Positions 1 through 8,362 of a stretch of 64,000 nt of DNA are shown here, piece after piece. The first letter of the stretch is position 1, and each line of letters begins with the position of its first letter. The notes under the pieces were generated by a model. The model searched no databases, was not told the DNA's origin, and saw only the letters and a program-made list of their open reading frames with translations. Both the position numbers and the translations under genes were made by a program. Source of the DNA: Mycolicibacterium iranicum (GTDB taxonomy: Bacteria > Actinomycetota > Actinomycetes > Mycobacteriales > Mycobacteriaceae); the NCBI RefSeq assembly GCF_001650495.1, contig NZ_LWCS01000024.1:1-64000 (forward strand), given 5' to 3'.

Positions 1-466
1 CCTTCTGTCCCTTGAGGTCGGCGATGGTGCGGGCGGGGGAGTCGGGCGGGACGACGACCATGTTGAGTGAGCCGGTCGGGCTGTATCCGGTCACCGAAAC
101 GAGTTCGGTGCGGGAGCGATCGTTGGCCTGGGTCTTGGAACCGTTGATCAGCAGCGGGTAGTCGCCCATCGAGCCGATGTCGATCTTTTCTGCGACCATT
201 TGCGCGGTGATCGGCGCGCCGGTGTCATAGTCCTGCCAGTCGACGACGTACTTCTTGCCACCTTGCTTGGTGATGTCTTCGAGGCGCTGCTCCAGAAAGC
301 CTTTGGCGCGCAGCAATGTTCCGGCGGTGACGGTGTTGATGGTCTTCGACTGATACCCGATGACGACTCGGACAGTGTCGTCAGACTGGGATTGTGTGTC
401 GAGCGAGCAGGCGGTCAGTGAGGCCGCGGTGGCTGCGGTGAGCAGTACTGCGAGTACACGTTTCAT
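1..466 (-). CDS. ABC transporter solute-binding lipoprotein (SsuA/NMT1-like), partial
   Basis: The first 155 codons of a lipid-anchored solute-binding protein that runs off the left edge. The start ATG is at 464-466. Residues 1-20 form a lipoprotein signal, MKRVLAVLL followed by a hydrophobic run ending in the lipobox LTAC (acylated Cys20). The mature part opens with VRVVIGYQSK, and further on carries IGSMGDYPLLINGSK, which resembles binding proteins for sulfonates, taurine or nitrate (NMT1/SsuA families). The substrate cannot be read from this half. It lies 26 bases after a ferredoxin gene and is third in a minus-strand set led by a GntR regulator, so it is probably co-transcribed with them. 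The permease and ATPase would be outside the window. Confidence 0.75.
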   Translation of the reverse strand, partial: MKRVLAVLLTAATAASLTACSLDTQSQSDDTVRVVIGYQSKTINTVTAGTLLRAKGFLEQRLEDITKQGGKKYVVDWQDYDTGAPITAQMVAEKIDIGSMGDYPLLINGSKTQANDRSRTELVSVTGYSPTGSLNMVVVPPDSPARTIADLKGQK

Positions 467-492
467 GACGTGGTCCTTGGGATTCGAGGTGG

Positions 493-720
493 CTAGCGAA
501 TGAGGTAGGGCATGTTGACGGTCACGGCGCCGGTGGGACAGCGAGCGGCGCACGGGCCGCAGTACCAGCATTCGTCCACGTGCATGAAGGCTTTACCGTT
601 GTCTGGATTGATCGCCAGCGAGTCGAGTGGGCAGATCTCCACGCACAATGTGCAGCCCTCGATACACAGCGATTCGTCGATCGTGACGGGCACGTCCACG
701 CGCTGGGTGACCTGAGCCAT
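493..720 (-). CDS. Two-cluster 4Fe-4S ferredoxin, AprB-like
   Basis: A 75-residue ferredoxin with two complete cluster motifs: Cys19, Cys23, Cys26, Cys30 followed by Pro, and Cys51, Cys54, Cys57, Cys61 followed by Pro. The spacing of the first motif (C-x3-C-x2-C-x3-CP) and the short length resemble the small iron-sulfur subunit that partners APS-reductase or fumarate-reductase-like flavoproteins. No flavoprotein is visible here; it may lie beyond the left edge. The ATG shares its A with the TAA stop of the GntR gene (TAATG), so the two are translationally coupled. Next to a sulfonate/anion-type binding protein, a role in redox steps of organic sulfur use is plausible but inferred. Confidence 0.85.
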   Translation of the reverse strand: MAQVTQRVDVPVTIDESLCIEGCTLCVEICPLDSLAINPDNGKAFMHVDECWYCGPCAARCPTGAVTVNMPYLIR

Positions 721-1478
721 TACTGCCCCCTTATGAGGTTGCTGCGCAGCGTAATTCGATCACCGCGCATCCGGATGTACTCGAGATCGACGGGCCTGCC
801 GTCGTCGAGGTGAGTCAGTCGTTCGAGTAACAGCAGCGCCGCGTTCTCGGGCACCTGGAGGATCGCAGCTGAGTGTGCGTCGGCGGTGACGGACTCGACG
901 GCGAGACCGGCGTGGCCGAGCCGCTGACCGGTGACCAGTTCAATGAGCGAGAAGACGTCATTGGTCTCCAGTGAGTGCTCAATGACCGCCTCGCCAATGT
1001 CGCGGGTGAGGTAGGTCATGTCGAGACTCAACGGCAATTCGCCCAGATAGCGGAGGCGCTCAACGAAGACGACTGGTTCGCCCGGATCTAGTTGAAGCTT
1101 GTGCGCGACCGACGGAGGCGCGGTCACCGTCATGGTGGCCCGCACCTCGTTGCGAATCTCTCCGTAGCCCTTGAAGGTCTCCTTGAGCCCGACGAGTGCG
1201 TCGAGGCCGTGGTCGTACTTGCGGATCGCGACGTGGGTGCCAATTTTGGGCTCCCGGTCGATCAGTCCCTCGGCTTTGAGCACCGCCAACGCTTCCCGCA
1301 CGGCGTTGCGTGAGACCAGGAACTCTGCGGCCAGTTCGGATTCGGTGGGTAGCCCGTGCTGATAGCCGCCTGCATGTATCTGGTGGCGGACCACGTCAGC
1401 GACAAGCCGGGCCTGGTCGGCGCGCGGCCGACGCAGTGGTGTGGGCGCGGGCGAAGCGTCGCGCACGGGATCCGTCAC
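720..1478 (-). CDS. GntR-family transcriptional regulator with UTRA domain
   Basis: A 252-residue regulator. The N-terminal winged helix covers about residues 20-85 and contains LPTESELAAEF and SRNAVREALAVLKAEGLI, the usual GntR recognition region. The rest is a UTRA-type effector domain with VFVERLRYL and DLEYIRMRGDR near the end. I chose the GTG at 1476-1478 because GAGG lies seven bases before it; the open frame continues to 1595, but that stretch does not look like GntR sequence. It heads the set with the ferredoxin and the solute-binding protein and probably controls it. The effector is unknown. Confidence 0.85.
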   Translation of the reverse strand: MTDPVRDASPAPTPLRRPRADQARLVADVVRHQIHAGGYQHGLPTESELAAEFLVSRNAVREALAVLKAEGLIDREPKIGTHVAIRKYDHGLDALVGLKETFKGYGEIRNEVRATMTVTAPPSVAHKLQLDPGEPVVFVERLRYLGELPLSLDMTYLTRDIGEAVIEHSLETNDVFSLIELVTGQRLGHAGLAVESVTADAHSAAILQVPENAALLLLERLTHLDDGRPVDLEYIRMRGDRITLRSNLIRGQ

Positions 1479-1808
1479 CGGGTTCACCTCGTGTCGTCTT
1501 CGGGTGCAGTGCTGAAAGTGCTGGTGGTGACGGTAAGTGGGGGATGGTGAACGGCCGAATCCCGCTACGGTCGCCGCGTCCGGGCGACGTGCCATTGCGC
1601 CGCTACGTTGCCACTGTGACCTGCGTCGATCACCTTTACCGACGGCATTGCGCCACCTGGCTGGTCACTGCTGAATTTCCGATCGCGTTGAGCCGAAATC
1701 TGCCCTGTCGGGATAGGTGGAGCTTCTTGTGCGTGTCCAACGCGGCCGACATCCGGACGCCAGCTCGCGTTTGCCCCTTAAAATGTCACGGGATCTCAGT
1801 CGCCCCGA
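1479..1808. other. Intergenic stretch with no recognised gene
   Basis: About 330 bases between the start of the GntR gene and the end of the winged-helix gene. It must hold the promoter for the GntR-ferredoxin set. Two copies of CATTGCGCC occur (near 1594 and 1645), as does a short direct repeat of GTGCTG near 1510-1522. None makes a convincing operator, and I see no coding pattern on either strand. Confidence 0.4.
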
Positions 1809-2225
1809 CTACGCCAACACGTCGATCAATTCGCCGACGGTGTGCGCGGACTCCAGCGGGTGGCGCAGGCGTCCCGACGGATTCACCGAGTAGCTGTTAC
1901 GTCGGCCGACCTTCGTTTTCTCCAGGTAGCCTTCGGCGATCAGATCGGCCAGGATGGCCTGCACCGAGCGTTCGGTGATCCCGATGAGCAGGCTCAGTTC
2001 ACGAGCAGTCAGGGATTCCCGTGCCAGGCACAACAGGACGTGGGCGTGGTTGGTGAGGAACGTCCACCCGCGCGGTTGACCGCCGGACTCGACGAAAGCC
2101 TTGGCGTCGGCCTCGGGCGCCTTCTTCGACCGTCCCCGGGTGGCTGCCTTTTTTGGGGTGCGCGCCGGCGGGGGCGTCTTCGGCGTTCGTTTCGCGGCGA
2201 CCATCGCCAACATGGTACGGCCCAT
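1809..2225 (-). CDS. Winged-helix transcriptional regulator
   Basis: A 138-residue protein with a basic Lys/Ala/Pro-rich tail (about residues 10-40) and then a compact winged helix: LTNHAHVLLCLARE, the recognition helix region ELSLLIGITERSVQAILADL, and the wing EGYLEKTKVGRRNSY. This matches small MarR/ArsR-like helix-turn-helix proteins of actinobacteria. The start is uncertain; ATG at 2225 or 2204 both fit, and neither has a strong ribosome site. An upstream frame to 2297 would overlap terC and is less likely. It sits 14 bases after the terC stop codon and is probably transcribed with it. The target is unknown. Confidence 0.7.
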   Translation of the reverse strand: MGRTMLAMVAAKRTPKTPPPARTPKKAATRGRSKKAPEADAKAFVESGGQPRGWTFLTNHAHVLLCLARESLTARELSLLIGITERSVQAILADLIAEGYLEKTKVGRRNSYSVNPSGRLRHPLESAHTVGELIDVLA

Positions 2226-2239
2226 TCGCGTGACGCATT

Positions 2240-3196
2240 TCAGTAATCCAGCGTGTCGCTCGAGGTTTCGCGGGTCCGTGTCGCGAGCAGACTCCACACG
2301 ATGGACACGGTCAGCGTGACGACGATGACGCCCAGCGTCACCGGGATCGGAAGTTTGCCTACTGGAGTCTCCGACAGGATGAGTTTGACGCCTGCGAAGG
2401 CCAGAAGCACAGCGAGCCCGTAGTGCAGATGGGTGAACCTGCGTAACAGTCCGGCCAGGCAGAAGTACAGGCTGCGCAGCCCCAGTACGGCAAAGGCGTT
2501 GGCGGTCCAGACGAGGAAGGTACTGGTGGTGATGGCCAGTACTGCGGCCACCGAGTCGATCGCGAAGATCAGATCGGTCGCCTCGACGGCGACCAGCACG
2601 ACGAACAACAGTGTGGCCACCCGTTTGCCGTCGATCCGGGTGAACAGCCGATCATCGTGGTAGCGCGGATCGGTGGGAACCACCCGCCGCACCAGTCGCA
2701 CCACCAGGTTCTTGTCGGGTTCGAGTTCCTTGTCGTGCTGGAAGGCCATCTTGTACGCGGTGTAGATCAGGAATGCCCCGAAGATGTAGGCGGTCCAGAA
2801 GAACGCCGCAAGCAGTTCGGCGCCGACGAAGATGAACACCAGACGGAACAGCAGCGCTCCGACGACGCCCCAGAACAGCACCTTGTGCTGGTAGCGGTCC
2901 GGCACCGCGAAGTAGGTGAAGATCAGCGCGAAGACGAAGACGTTGTCGACCGACAGGGCCTTCTCGATCAGGTACCCGGCATAGTAGGTGCCGGCCACCT
3001 CTGCGCCGTAGGCCCACCAGACGATCCCGCCGAAGCCCAGTCCCGCGGCGATCCAGATCGCCGACCACACCGCGGCTTCACGAAAGCCGATGACATGGTT
3101 GTCGCGGTGCATGAAGAGATCGATTGCCAGCATCACGGCGATGGCCGCGGTGAGCACGGCCCATCCCCACAGTGGAACGACTACCGCGTCGGCCAT
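2240..3196 (-). CDS. TerC-family integral membrane protein
   Basis: A 318-residue polytopic membrane protein of the TerC/Alx family, with about nine hydrophobic segments. The family signatures are LSVDNVFVFALIFTYFAVP in the first half and ATDLIFAIDSVAAVLA in the second, both with the conserved acidic residues inside membrane segments. TerC/Alx proteins are linked to manganese export, tellurite resistance and metal loading of exported proteins; which of these applies cannot be told. It lies between a CBS-domain gene and a winged-helix regulator on the same strand, and may be transcribed with the downstream regulator. Confidence 0.9.
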   Translation of the reverse strand: MADAVVVPLWGWAVLTAAIAVMLAIDLFMHRDNHVIGFREAAVWSAIWIAAGLGFGGIVWWAYGAEVAGTYYAGYLIEKALSVDNVFVFALIFTYFAVPDRYQHKVLFWGVVGALLFRLVFIFVGAELLAAFFWTAYIFGAFLIYTAYKMAFQHDKELEPDKNLVVRLVRRVVPTDPRYHDDRLFTRIDGKRVATLLFVVLVAVEATDLIFAIDSVAAVLAITTSTFLVWTANAFAVLGLRSLYFCLAGLLRRFTHLHYGLAVLLAFAGVKLILSETPVGKLPIPVTLGVIVVTLTVSIVWSLLATRTRETSSDTLDY

Positions 3197-3232
3197 TGCT
3201 CTCCTCGGGTCTGCTGAATTGTCGGTATCACG

Positions 3233-3805
3233 TCAGTCGGTGCTTGGCGTTGCCGCGCCGATACGTACCTCGCGCACGCCGGGAACCGTCCGCACCAGCG
3301 CCGTGGCAATCCGCCGCTCTGCGTCGCTGTCGAAGTGACCGGCGACGAGCACCTCGCCCTGCCGCGCTTGGGCGATCCACCGTCGCTTGCCGGTATAGCC
3401 GTCAAGCATCTTCTGGGCTCCCACCGCGATGACGTCGTCGCTGGTCAGGTCCAGCCGCAGCAAGTCACCTCGGCTGATGATCCCGATCACGCGTCGTTCA
3501 TCGTCGACGACCGGAACGCTGCGAATGCCCCGGCGCACAAGCACCCGGCCGATGTCGTCGAGGTCGGAATGCAAGGCGACGGAGACTGCCGGTGACGTCA
3601 TGGCGGTCATCGCCGTCGCTTCGCGCCCCGGTGCGGCACGGAGCACGTCACCGGTTGTGAGAAAGCCTAGGAGGCAACCGGATTCATCGACAACGGGTAA
3701 GCCGGCGTAGCCGTATTCGGCAAGCACCGTACCTGCTTCACGCAGTGGTGTCGAGCACCGCACCGAGACCACCGGGCGGACCATGACATCTCCCGCGTGC
3801 ACCAT
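3233..3805 (-). CDS. CBS-pair and BON domain protein
   Basis: A 190-residue soluble protein. Two CBS motifs (about residues 5-60, ending GFLTTGDVL, and 70-125, ending GIISRGDLL) form a Bateman module that usually binds adenine nucleotides. The C-terminal 50 residues, with VLVAGHFDSDAERRIATAL and PGVREVRIG, are a BON domain. I chose the ATG at 3803-3805 because GGAGG lies about seven bases upstream; another ATG two codons earlier sits too close to it. It is divergent from the dab operon across a 135-base AT-rich gap, so the two may share regulation. Proteins with this build are common energy- or hypoxia-linked proteins in mycobacteria; the exact role is unknown. Confidence 0.85.
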   Translation of the reverse strand: MVHAGDVMVRPVVSVRCSTPLREAGTVLAEYGYAGLPVVDESGCLLGFLTTGDVLRAAPGREATAMTAMTSPAVSVALHSDLDDIGRVLVRRGIRSVPVVDDERRVIGIISRGDLLRLDLTSDDVIAVGAQKMLDGYTGKRRWIAQARQGEVLVAGHFDSDAERRIATALVRTVPGVREVRIGAATPSTD

Positions 3806-3903
3806 CGGCATCCCTCCGCTCAGGCTGTTAACACGAACAATAACACACGAAATCGAGTTCGCCACTGCGCGGTATCGATTATGTGTAGGAAAAAACACAA
3901 CAT

Positions 3904-3933
3904 TTGACACGCGCAATTCAATACACGTAGTCT
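3904..3933 (+). promoter_or_regulatory. Probable leaderless promoter of dabB
   Basis: A perfect -35 hexamer TTGACA at 3904-3909 and a -10 like TAGTCT at 3928-3933, with an 18-base spacer. The dabB ATG begins at 3941, about where transcription should start. The transcript would therefore be leaderless, as is common in mycobacteria, which agrees with the lack of a Shine-Dalgarno sequence before this ATG. Confidence 0.6.
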
Positions 3934-3940
3934 GATTCGT

Positions 3941-5464
3941 ATGTTGGTGTCGGACGAAGCCGCCGCGCTCCTACTGTTGCTCTCGGCGCCGTTGTCGGCC
4001 GCCCTGGTGGCGGCCACGCTCGGCCGGAGAGCTCCGGTGCTCACGGCGCGGCTCGGCTCTCTAAGCGCGGGAACAGGCTTCCTTCTTGCCGGAGGGCTTG
4101 CCGTGAACGCCGCCCGCGGCAAGGAGGTCACCGTCGGTATCGGTGTCTTCATCTTCGGCGCCGACCGACTGGCGGTGACGGTGCTTCTTCTGGTCTTCGG
4201 CGTGAGCACCGTCGCGCAGGCGTTTGCCGTGCGTTACCTGGCAGGGGATCCGCGGGCCTGGTGGTTCACCGCCGGCGCCGGCTTTCTCACCGCTGCGTCG
4301 GCAGTGATGGCGACTGCCACGACGCTCGTCGGTATCGCTGTCGGCTGGACTGCGGCTGGTGTCGCATTGTGCCTGCTCCTGGGCACCTACTGGCATCTCG
4401 ATGACGCTCGCGACGGTGTCCGCCGTACCGGGCTGGCATTCCTGATCGGCGACAGCGCCCTCTGGGCTGCCGTGGGACTGATCTATGTCGGGACGGGCAC
4501 CGTCACCCTGGCCGACCTTCCGGCGTCCCAACTCGACGGTGTTTCCGCGTCGACGGTGGCCGCGCTGATCGTCACCGCCGCGTTGTCCCGGTCTGCCCAA
4601 CTTCCATTCCACCGTTGGCTGCCCGCGACGCTGGCGGCGCCCACCCCGGTGTCGGCACTGCTCCACGCCGGCGTGGTGAATGCCGGCGGGATCCTGCTGA
4701 TTCGACTGAGTCCACTGCCCAGTCCAATGGTGGCTGCCGGCCTCATCGTCATCGCGGGCGCCGCAACCATGGCATACGGTGCCGCCGCCATGTTGGTGAA
4801 GCCGGATATCAAAGGCGCACTTGCGTATTCGACCATGGCACAGATGGGATTCATGATGTTGACCTGTGGGCTCGGCCTGTGGGCCGCCACAGTGATCCAT
4901 CTCGTGGCGCATGGCTTCTACAAAGCCACGTTGTTCCTTTCCTCCGGCTCGGCGATCGCTCGCCACCGTCGGCTCATCGCACTGCCCGCGCCACCTCGTG
5001 TGGGCCGGCGCCGGCGGGTCTTTTGCCAAATCACCTCCGCGGCACTGCCGTTCGCCGCATTGCTCGCCGCCACCCAGCTGCTGTCGACGTGGACGCACAC
5101 CCATGCCGCAGAGCAGGCGCTGCTGCTGTTCGCCTGGGTGACCGGTGCGGCGGCTACCCGGGGGTGGCTGCAGCGCCGGCCTCACATCGTCGGCGTCATC
5201 GGCGCCGCGGCCGTCCTGCTGCCCTGCGCGATGGGCTACGTCGCGGTGATCAGCGCGATGACCGCCTATCTCGCGCCGGCACTGCCCGATACCACGGTCG
5301 CCCCGCTCGGTGTCTGGGTGACCGTGATCGCCGCCGCGACCCTGCTCGGCGCACTGGCAACCCTGCGCCGGTCGCCTGTTGCCATGGCCCTGCGACGCAC
5401 CGTTTACACCCAGGCGCTCAGCACGGCAACCGTCCAACCTGCCACCGGAGGATCACCGCGATGA
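3941..5464 (+). CDS. dabB: DabB: proton-channel-like membrane subunit of DAB inorganic carbon pump
   Basis: A 507-residue polytopic membrane protein of the NuoL/MrpA (complex I antiporter) family. The signature region SAQLPFHRWLPATLAAPTPV and the following SALLHAGVVNAGG are well kept, as is YSTMAQMGFMM. It is shorter than NuoL (about 600 residues) and stands alone, without other complex I genes. Its stop overlaps the start of dabA (ATGA at 5461-5464). In known DAB systems DabB passes cations down their gradient and drives bicarbonate formation by DabA on the cytoplasmic side. The ATG fits a leaderless transcript from the promoter just upstream. Confidence 0.88.
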   Translation: MLVSDEAAALLLLLSAPLSAALVAATLGRRAPVLTARLGSLSAGTGFLLAGGLAVNAARGKEVTVGIGVFIFGADRLAVTVLLLVFGVSTVAQAFAVRYLAGDPRAWWFTAGAGFLTAASAVMATATTLVGIAVGWTAAGVALCLLLGTYWHLDDARDGVRRTGLAFLIGDSALWAAVGLIYVGTGTVTLADLPASQLDGVSASTVAALIVTAALSRSAQLPFHRWLPATLAAPTPVSALLHAGVVNAGGILLIRLSPLPSPMVAAGLIVIAGAATMAYGAAAMLVKPDIKGALAYSTMAQMGFMMLTCGLGLWAATVIHLVAHGFYKATLFLSSGSAIARHRRLIALPAPPRVGRRRRVFCQITSAALPFAALLAATQLLSTWTHTHAAEQALLLFAWVTGAAATRGWLQRRPHIVGVIGAAAVLLPCAMGYVAVISAMTAYLAPALPDTTVAPLGVWVTVIAAATLLGALATLRRSPVAMALRRTVYTQALSTATVQPATGGSPR

Positions 5465-8019
5465 CCAATTCGACGACGAATCAACCGGACTCCCGGCGCG
5501 CGCGGCTACGCAGCGACGTTCGAATCGCTGCGCGGGTGTTGCCGACCCACTATCCGCTGGACACCTTCGTCGCGGTCAACCCCCTGGCCGGTTTGCAGGC
5601 CATGCCCTTCGAACAGGCCGTTCGGCGTGCGGGCGACCTGTACGGGACACCGGGCACCCTTCGCGAAGCCGCGTTCCGCAAGCTTTACCACCAGGGGCGC
5701 ATCACCGACGCCGATCTGGATCGAACGCTCCTTCGCCGCTACCCGATACTGGCCGACGAGCCGGAACTACAGCTTGCGAACCGCCGGCTTAGCGCGATCG
5801 CGCTGCTGCGTGCCGACCTCCTGCACGGCATTCCAGCCCCAGAACCAAGGCGGCTGTACCGAACTCGGGCCGAGGAGCGAGGGATCGAGGCGGCTCGCGT
5901 CGTCGATGCACAAACCTCCAAGTGGATGGCCGCGTTCCTCGGCGAGGCGGGTTGGCCGATGCCCGCGAGGGAAAGGGGGTTCTACAGCGCGTGGCGGGCA
6001 CTCGCGCCCACCGACCGCACCCTGCCGCGCATCGTACGTGCCCGACTGCGCGGCGTCGCCGAACGTCCCGACGACGGTGTGCTGGAAGCGCTGATCGCCC
6101 TGGGCATCCCGGATCAGAACCGGGTCACCTACCTGCAGGCACATCTCACCCGGTTGCCGGGGTGGGCTGCGCACGTAAACTGGTGCGCCGACCGTGACAG
6201 CGGCGTCGACCTGATTCAGTACCTGGCCATGCGGCTGAGTTATGAGGCGGCGCTTCTGGAAAACCAGAACGATCAGATCGCGGAGCCGGTTGCGGTTGCC
6301 CCGAATACCGCCAGGGATCGCGCCGCGCACCTCTTCGCGGTGTGGGGCGTGGTCGGCGCTACCGAGTCCGACGTGGCGACGGCGGCGCGCATCCTCGCCG
6401 CGTTGCCCTCCCCGGCCCGTCCGCTCATCTGGCAGAACGCGTTCGAGGCTCACTACCAGGACGGGCTCCTGACCGACCTGAGATCCCGACCTCCCCGCAG
6501 TGCGGAGCCGGTACACACCCACCTCATCACGTGCATCGACACCCGCTCAGAAGGTCTGCGCCGTCATCTCGAATCATTTTGTGGCTATCAGACTCTCGGG
6601 TTCGCCGGATTCTTCGCCGTCGCCATCCGGTTCACCGACCTCTTGGGCGGCGCACCCGCTGACCTGTGCCCGGTGCTGATCAGGCCGCATCACCACATCG
6701 CCGAAAAGCCGGTTCCCGAGGCTCTCAGCCTCGCCGGGCGTCGCGTCAGCGGTGCCATCACCCTGGGTGGGGCGGAGTCGGCCTACCACGCCGCCAAGGA
6801 GTCTCCCGCCGGCCCGTTCACCCTCGCAGAAGCCGCCGGCTGGATCGCAGCTCCGCTCTCAGCGGCCAAGACGTTGGCCCCAGCTGCCGTCGCCAGTGTG
6901 CGGCGAAGGTTGCGTGACGCGATCATCCCCGAGGCGCAGACCTTGCTCACCGTGGATTCGATTCCGCTGCACGAGCGTGTACTCTTCGCCCAGGTGACCT
7001 TGAAAACCATAGGTCTCACAACGGAATTCGGACGACTCGTCGTCCTGTGCGCCCACCACAGCGGCACCGAGAACAATCCGTACCAGGCGTCACTGGACTG
7101 CGGCGCCTGCGGTGGGCAGGGCGGCGGGCCCAATGCCCGCACTGCGGCGCGCATCCTCAATCAGACCGAAGTCCGCGACGAGTTGCGCAGCGCGGGCATC
7201 GACATCCCGGACCACACCCACGTGGTGGCGGCTCTGCACGACACCGCCACCGACCGCGTCTCCGTCCTCGACAAACACCTCACCCCTGACACACACCGAG
7301 CAGACATCGACCGCCTGGAGGCCGATCTCGCCTGTGCTGGACGGGCGCTGGCAGCCGAGAGGTGTGCGTTGTTGCCCGGCGCCCGGTTAGGCGCGTCGCC
7401 GCGCGCCGCTGCCAGGCACGTCGGGCGCAGGGCTGCCGATTGGGCGCAGGTGTACCCGGAGTGGGGACTGGCCGGCAACGCCGCATTCATCGTCGCGCCA
7501 CGCGACGTCACCCGCGGACTCGACCTACGCCGCCGAACCTTCCTGCACTCCTACGACGCTGACGCCGATACCGACGCCACCGCGCTGGAGACCATCCTGA
7601 CCGCGCCCATGGTGGTGGCACAGTGGATCAACTGCCAGTACTACTTCTCTGCCGTCGCCCCCGAGGTCTTCGGGGCCGGAAGTAAAACCGTCCACAACGT
7701 CGTCGGGAGCGTGGGGGTGATCGCCGGTCACACCGGCGACTTGCGATTGGGTCTGCCGTGGCAGTCGGTGAGCTACGGGGACCGGTTGCTGCACGAGCCG
7801 CTCCGGCTCCTCGCGGTCATTCAAGCGCCTCTGGCCCGCATCGACACAGTGGTCGAACGCAATCCGATTCTGCAACAGCTGTTCGGCAACGACTGGATCG
7901 TCGTCGCCGCCCGCGAAGACCCGACGCACTCGTGGCAGCGCTGGACCCGCGCCGGCTGGCGGCCCTGGGCTGAAACCGTTCGCGCACAACAGGTTCACGA
8001 CGAGGAGATGATCCCATGA
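5461..8019 (+). CDS. dabA: DabA: zinc carbonic-anhydrase-like subunit of DAB inorganic carbon pump
   Basis: An 852-residue protein of the UPF0753/DUF2309 family. The beta-carbonic-anhydrase-like zinc site is visible: Cys358 and Asp360 in TCIDTRSEG, then His532 in CAHHSGTENN and Cys547 in SLDCGACGGQ. The 15-residue gap between the last two ligands matches the characterised enzyme from Halothiobacillus. The arginine of the Asp-Arg pair (Arg362) is kept. Translation starts at the ATG overlapping the dabB stop; the frame stays open far upstream but there it only shadows dabB. With DabB it should convert CO2 to trapped bicarbonate, feeding carboxylases when CO2 is scarce. Confidence 0.92.
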   Translation: MTNSTTNQPDSRRARLRSDVRIAARVLPTHYPLDTFVAVNPLAGLQAMPFEQAVRRAGDLYGTPGTLREAAFRKLYHQGRITDADLDRTLLRRYPILADEPELQLANRRLSAIALLRADLLHGIPAPEPRRLYRTRAEERGIEAARVVDAQTSKWMAAFLGEAGWPMPARERGFYSAWRALAPTDRTLPRIVRARLRGVAERPDDGVLEALIALGIPDQNRVTYLQAHLTRLPGWAAHVNWCADRDSGVDLIQYLAMRLSYEAALLENQNDQIAEPVAVAPNTARDRAAHLFAVWGVVGATESDVATAARILAALPSPARPLIWQNAFEAHYQDGLLTDLRSRPPRSAEPVHTHLITCIDTRSEGLRRHLESFCGYQTLGFAGFFAVAIRFTDLLGGAPADLCPVLIRPHHHIAEKPVPEALSLAGRRVSGAITLGGAESAYHAAKESPAGPFTLAEAAGWIAAPLSAAKTLAPAAVASVRRRLRDAIIPEAQTLLTVDSIPLHERVLFAQVTLKTIGLTTEFGRLVVLCAHHSGTENNPYQASLDCGACGGQGGGPNARTAARILNQTEVRDELRSAGIDIPDHTHVVAALHDTATDRVSVLDKHLTPDTHRADIDRLEADLACAGRALAAERCALLPGARLGASPRAAARHVGRRAADWAQVYPEWGLAGNAAFIVAPRDVTRGLDLRRRTFLHSYDADADTDATALETILTAPMVVAQWINCQYYFSAVAPEVFGAGSKTVHNVVGSVGVIAGHTGDLRLGLPWQSVSYGDRLLHEPLRLLAVIQAPLARIDTVVERNPILQQLFGNDWIVVAAREDPTHSWQRWTRAGWRPWAETVRAQQVHDEEMIP

Positions 8020-8336
8020 CCCCCAACCTGACCAAGATGACCAAGATCGAAGTCGTTGTCGGTGGAACCGACGCAGCGGCGGTCCGCGAGCTCATCGGGA
8101 GCGTCGGCGCCACCGGTTACACCAGCCTGTCCGGGGTTTCCGGCCTCGGCCATCACGGTTACCGACAGGGCCGACTGCTCTTCAACCAGCAGGCGACCCT
8201 GGAATTGATCATCACCGTCGTTCCCGACAACAAGGTCGAGGCGTTGCTCGCCGGTTTGCGTCCGCTCCTGGACGCGTCCTCGGGCGTGATGTTCGTAACC
8301 GAGACCTACGTCAGCAGGCCCGAGTACTTCAGCTGA
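8016..8336 (+). CDS. PII-like regulatory protein of the DAB operon
   Basis: A 106-residue protein with the ferredoxin-like fold pattern of the PII superfamily: KIEVVVGGTDAAAVRELI, a Gly-rich loop SGVSGLGHHGYRQG in the T-loop position, then LELIITVVPDNKVEALLAGL and VTETYVSRPEYF. PII-like genes are a known companion of dabA. By analogy with other PII proteins it would bind a small ligand and gate the DabAB pump, but the ligand is not known from sequence. ATGA overlap with dabA implies a coupled product. Confidence 0.8.
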   Translation: MTPNLTKMTKIEVVVGGTDAAAVRELIGSVGATGYTSLSGVSGLGHHGYRQGRLLFNQQATLELIITVVPDNKVEALLAGLRPLLDASSGVMFVTETYVSRPEYFS

Positions 8337-8362
8337 TCCACCACCACGAAAGGACCGAGTTC

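Noticed and set aside
4061..5437. A 458-codon open frame antisense to dabB
   Set aside because: Composition typical of a reverse-strand shadow; the sense strand encodes a clear membrane protein.
4615..5460. Reading dabA as starting far upstream inside dabB
   Set aside because: The frame is open there only as a shadow of dabB. The protein resembles DabA from the ATG at 5461, which overlaps the dabB stop as in other coupled pairs.
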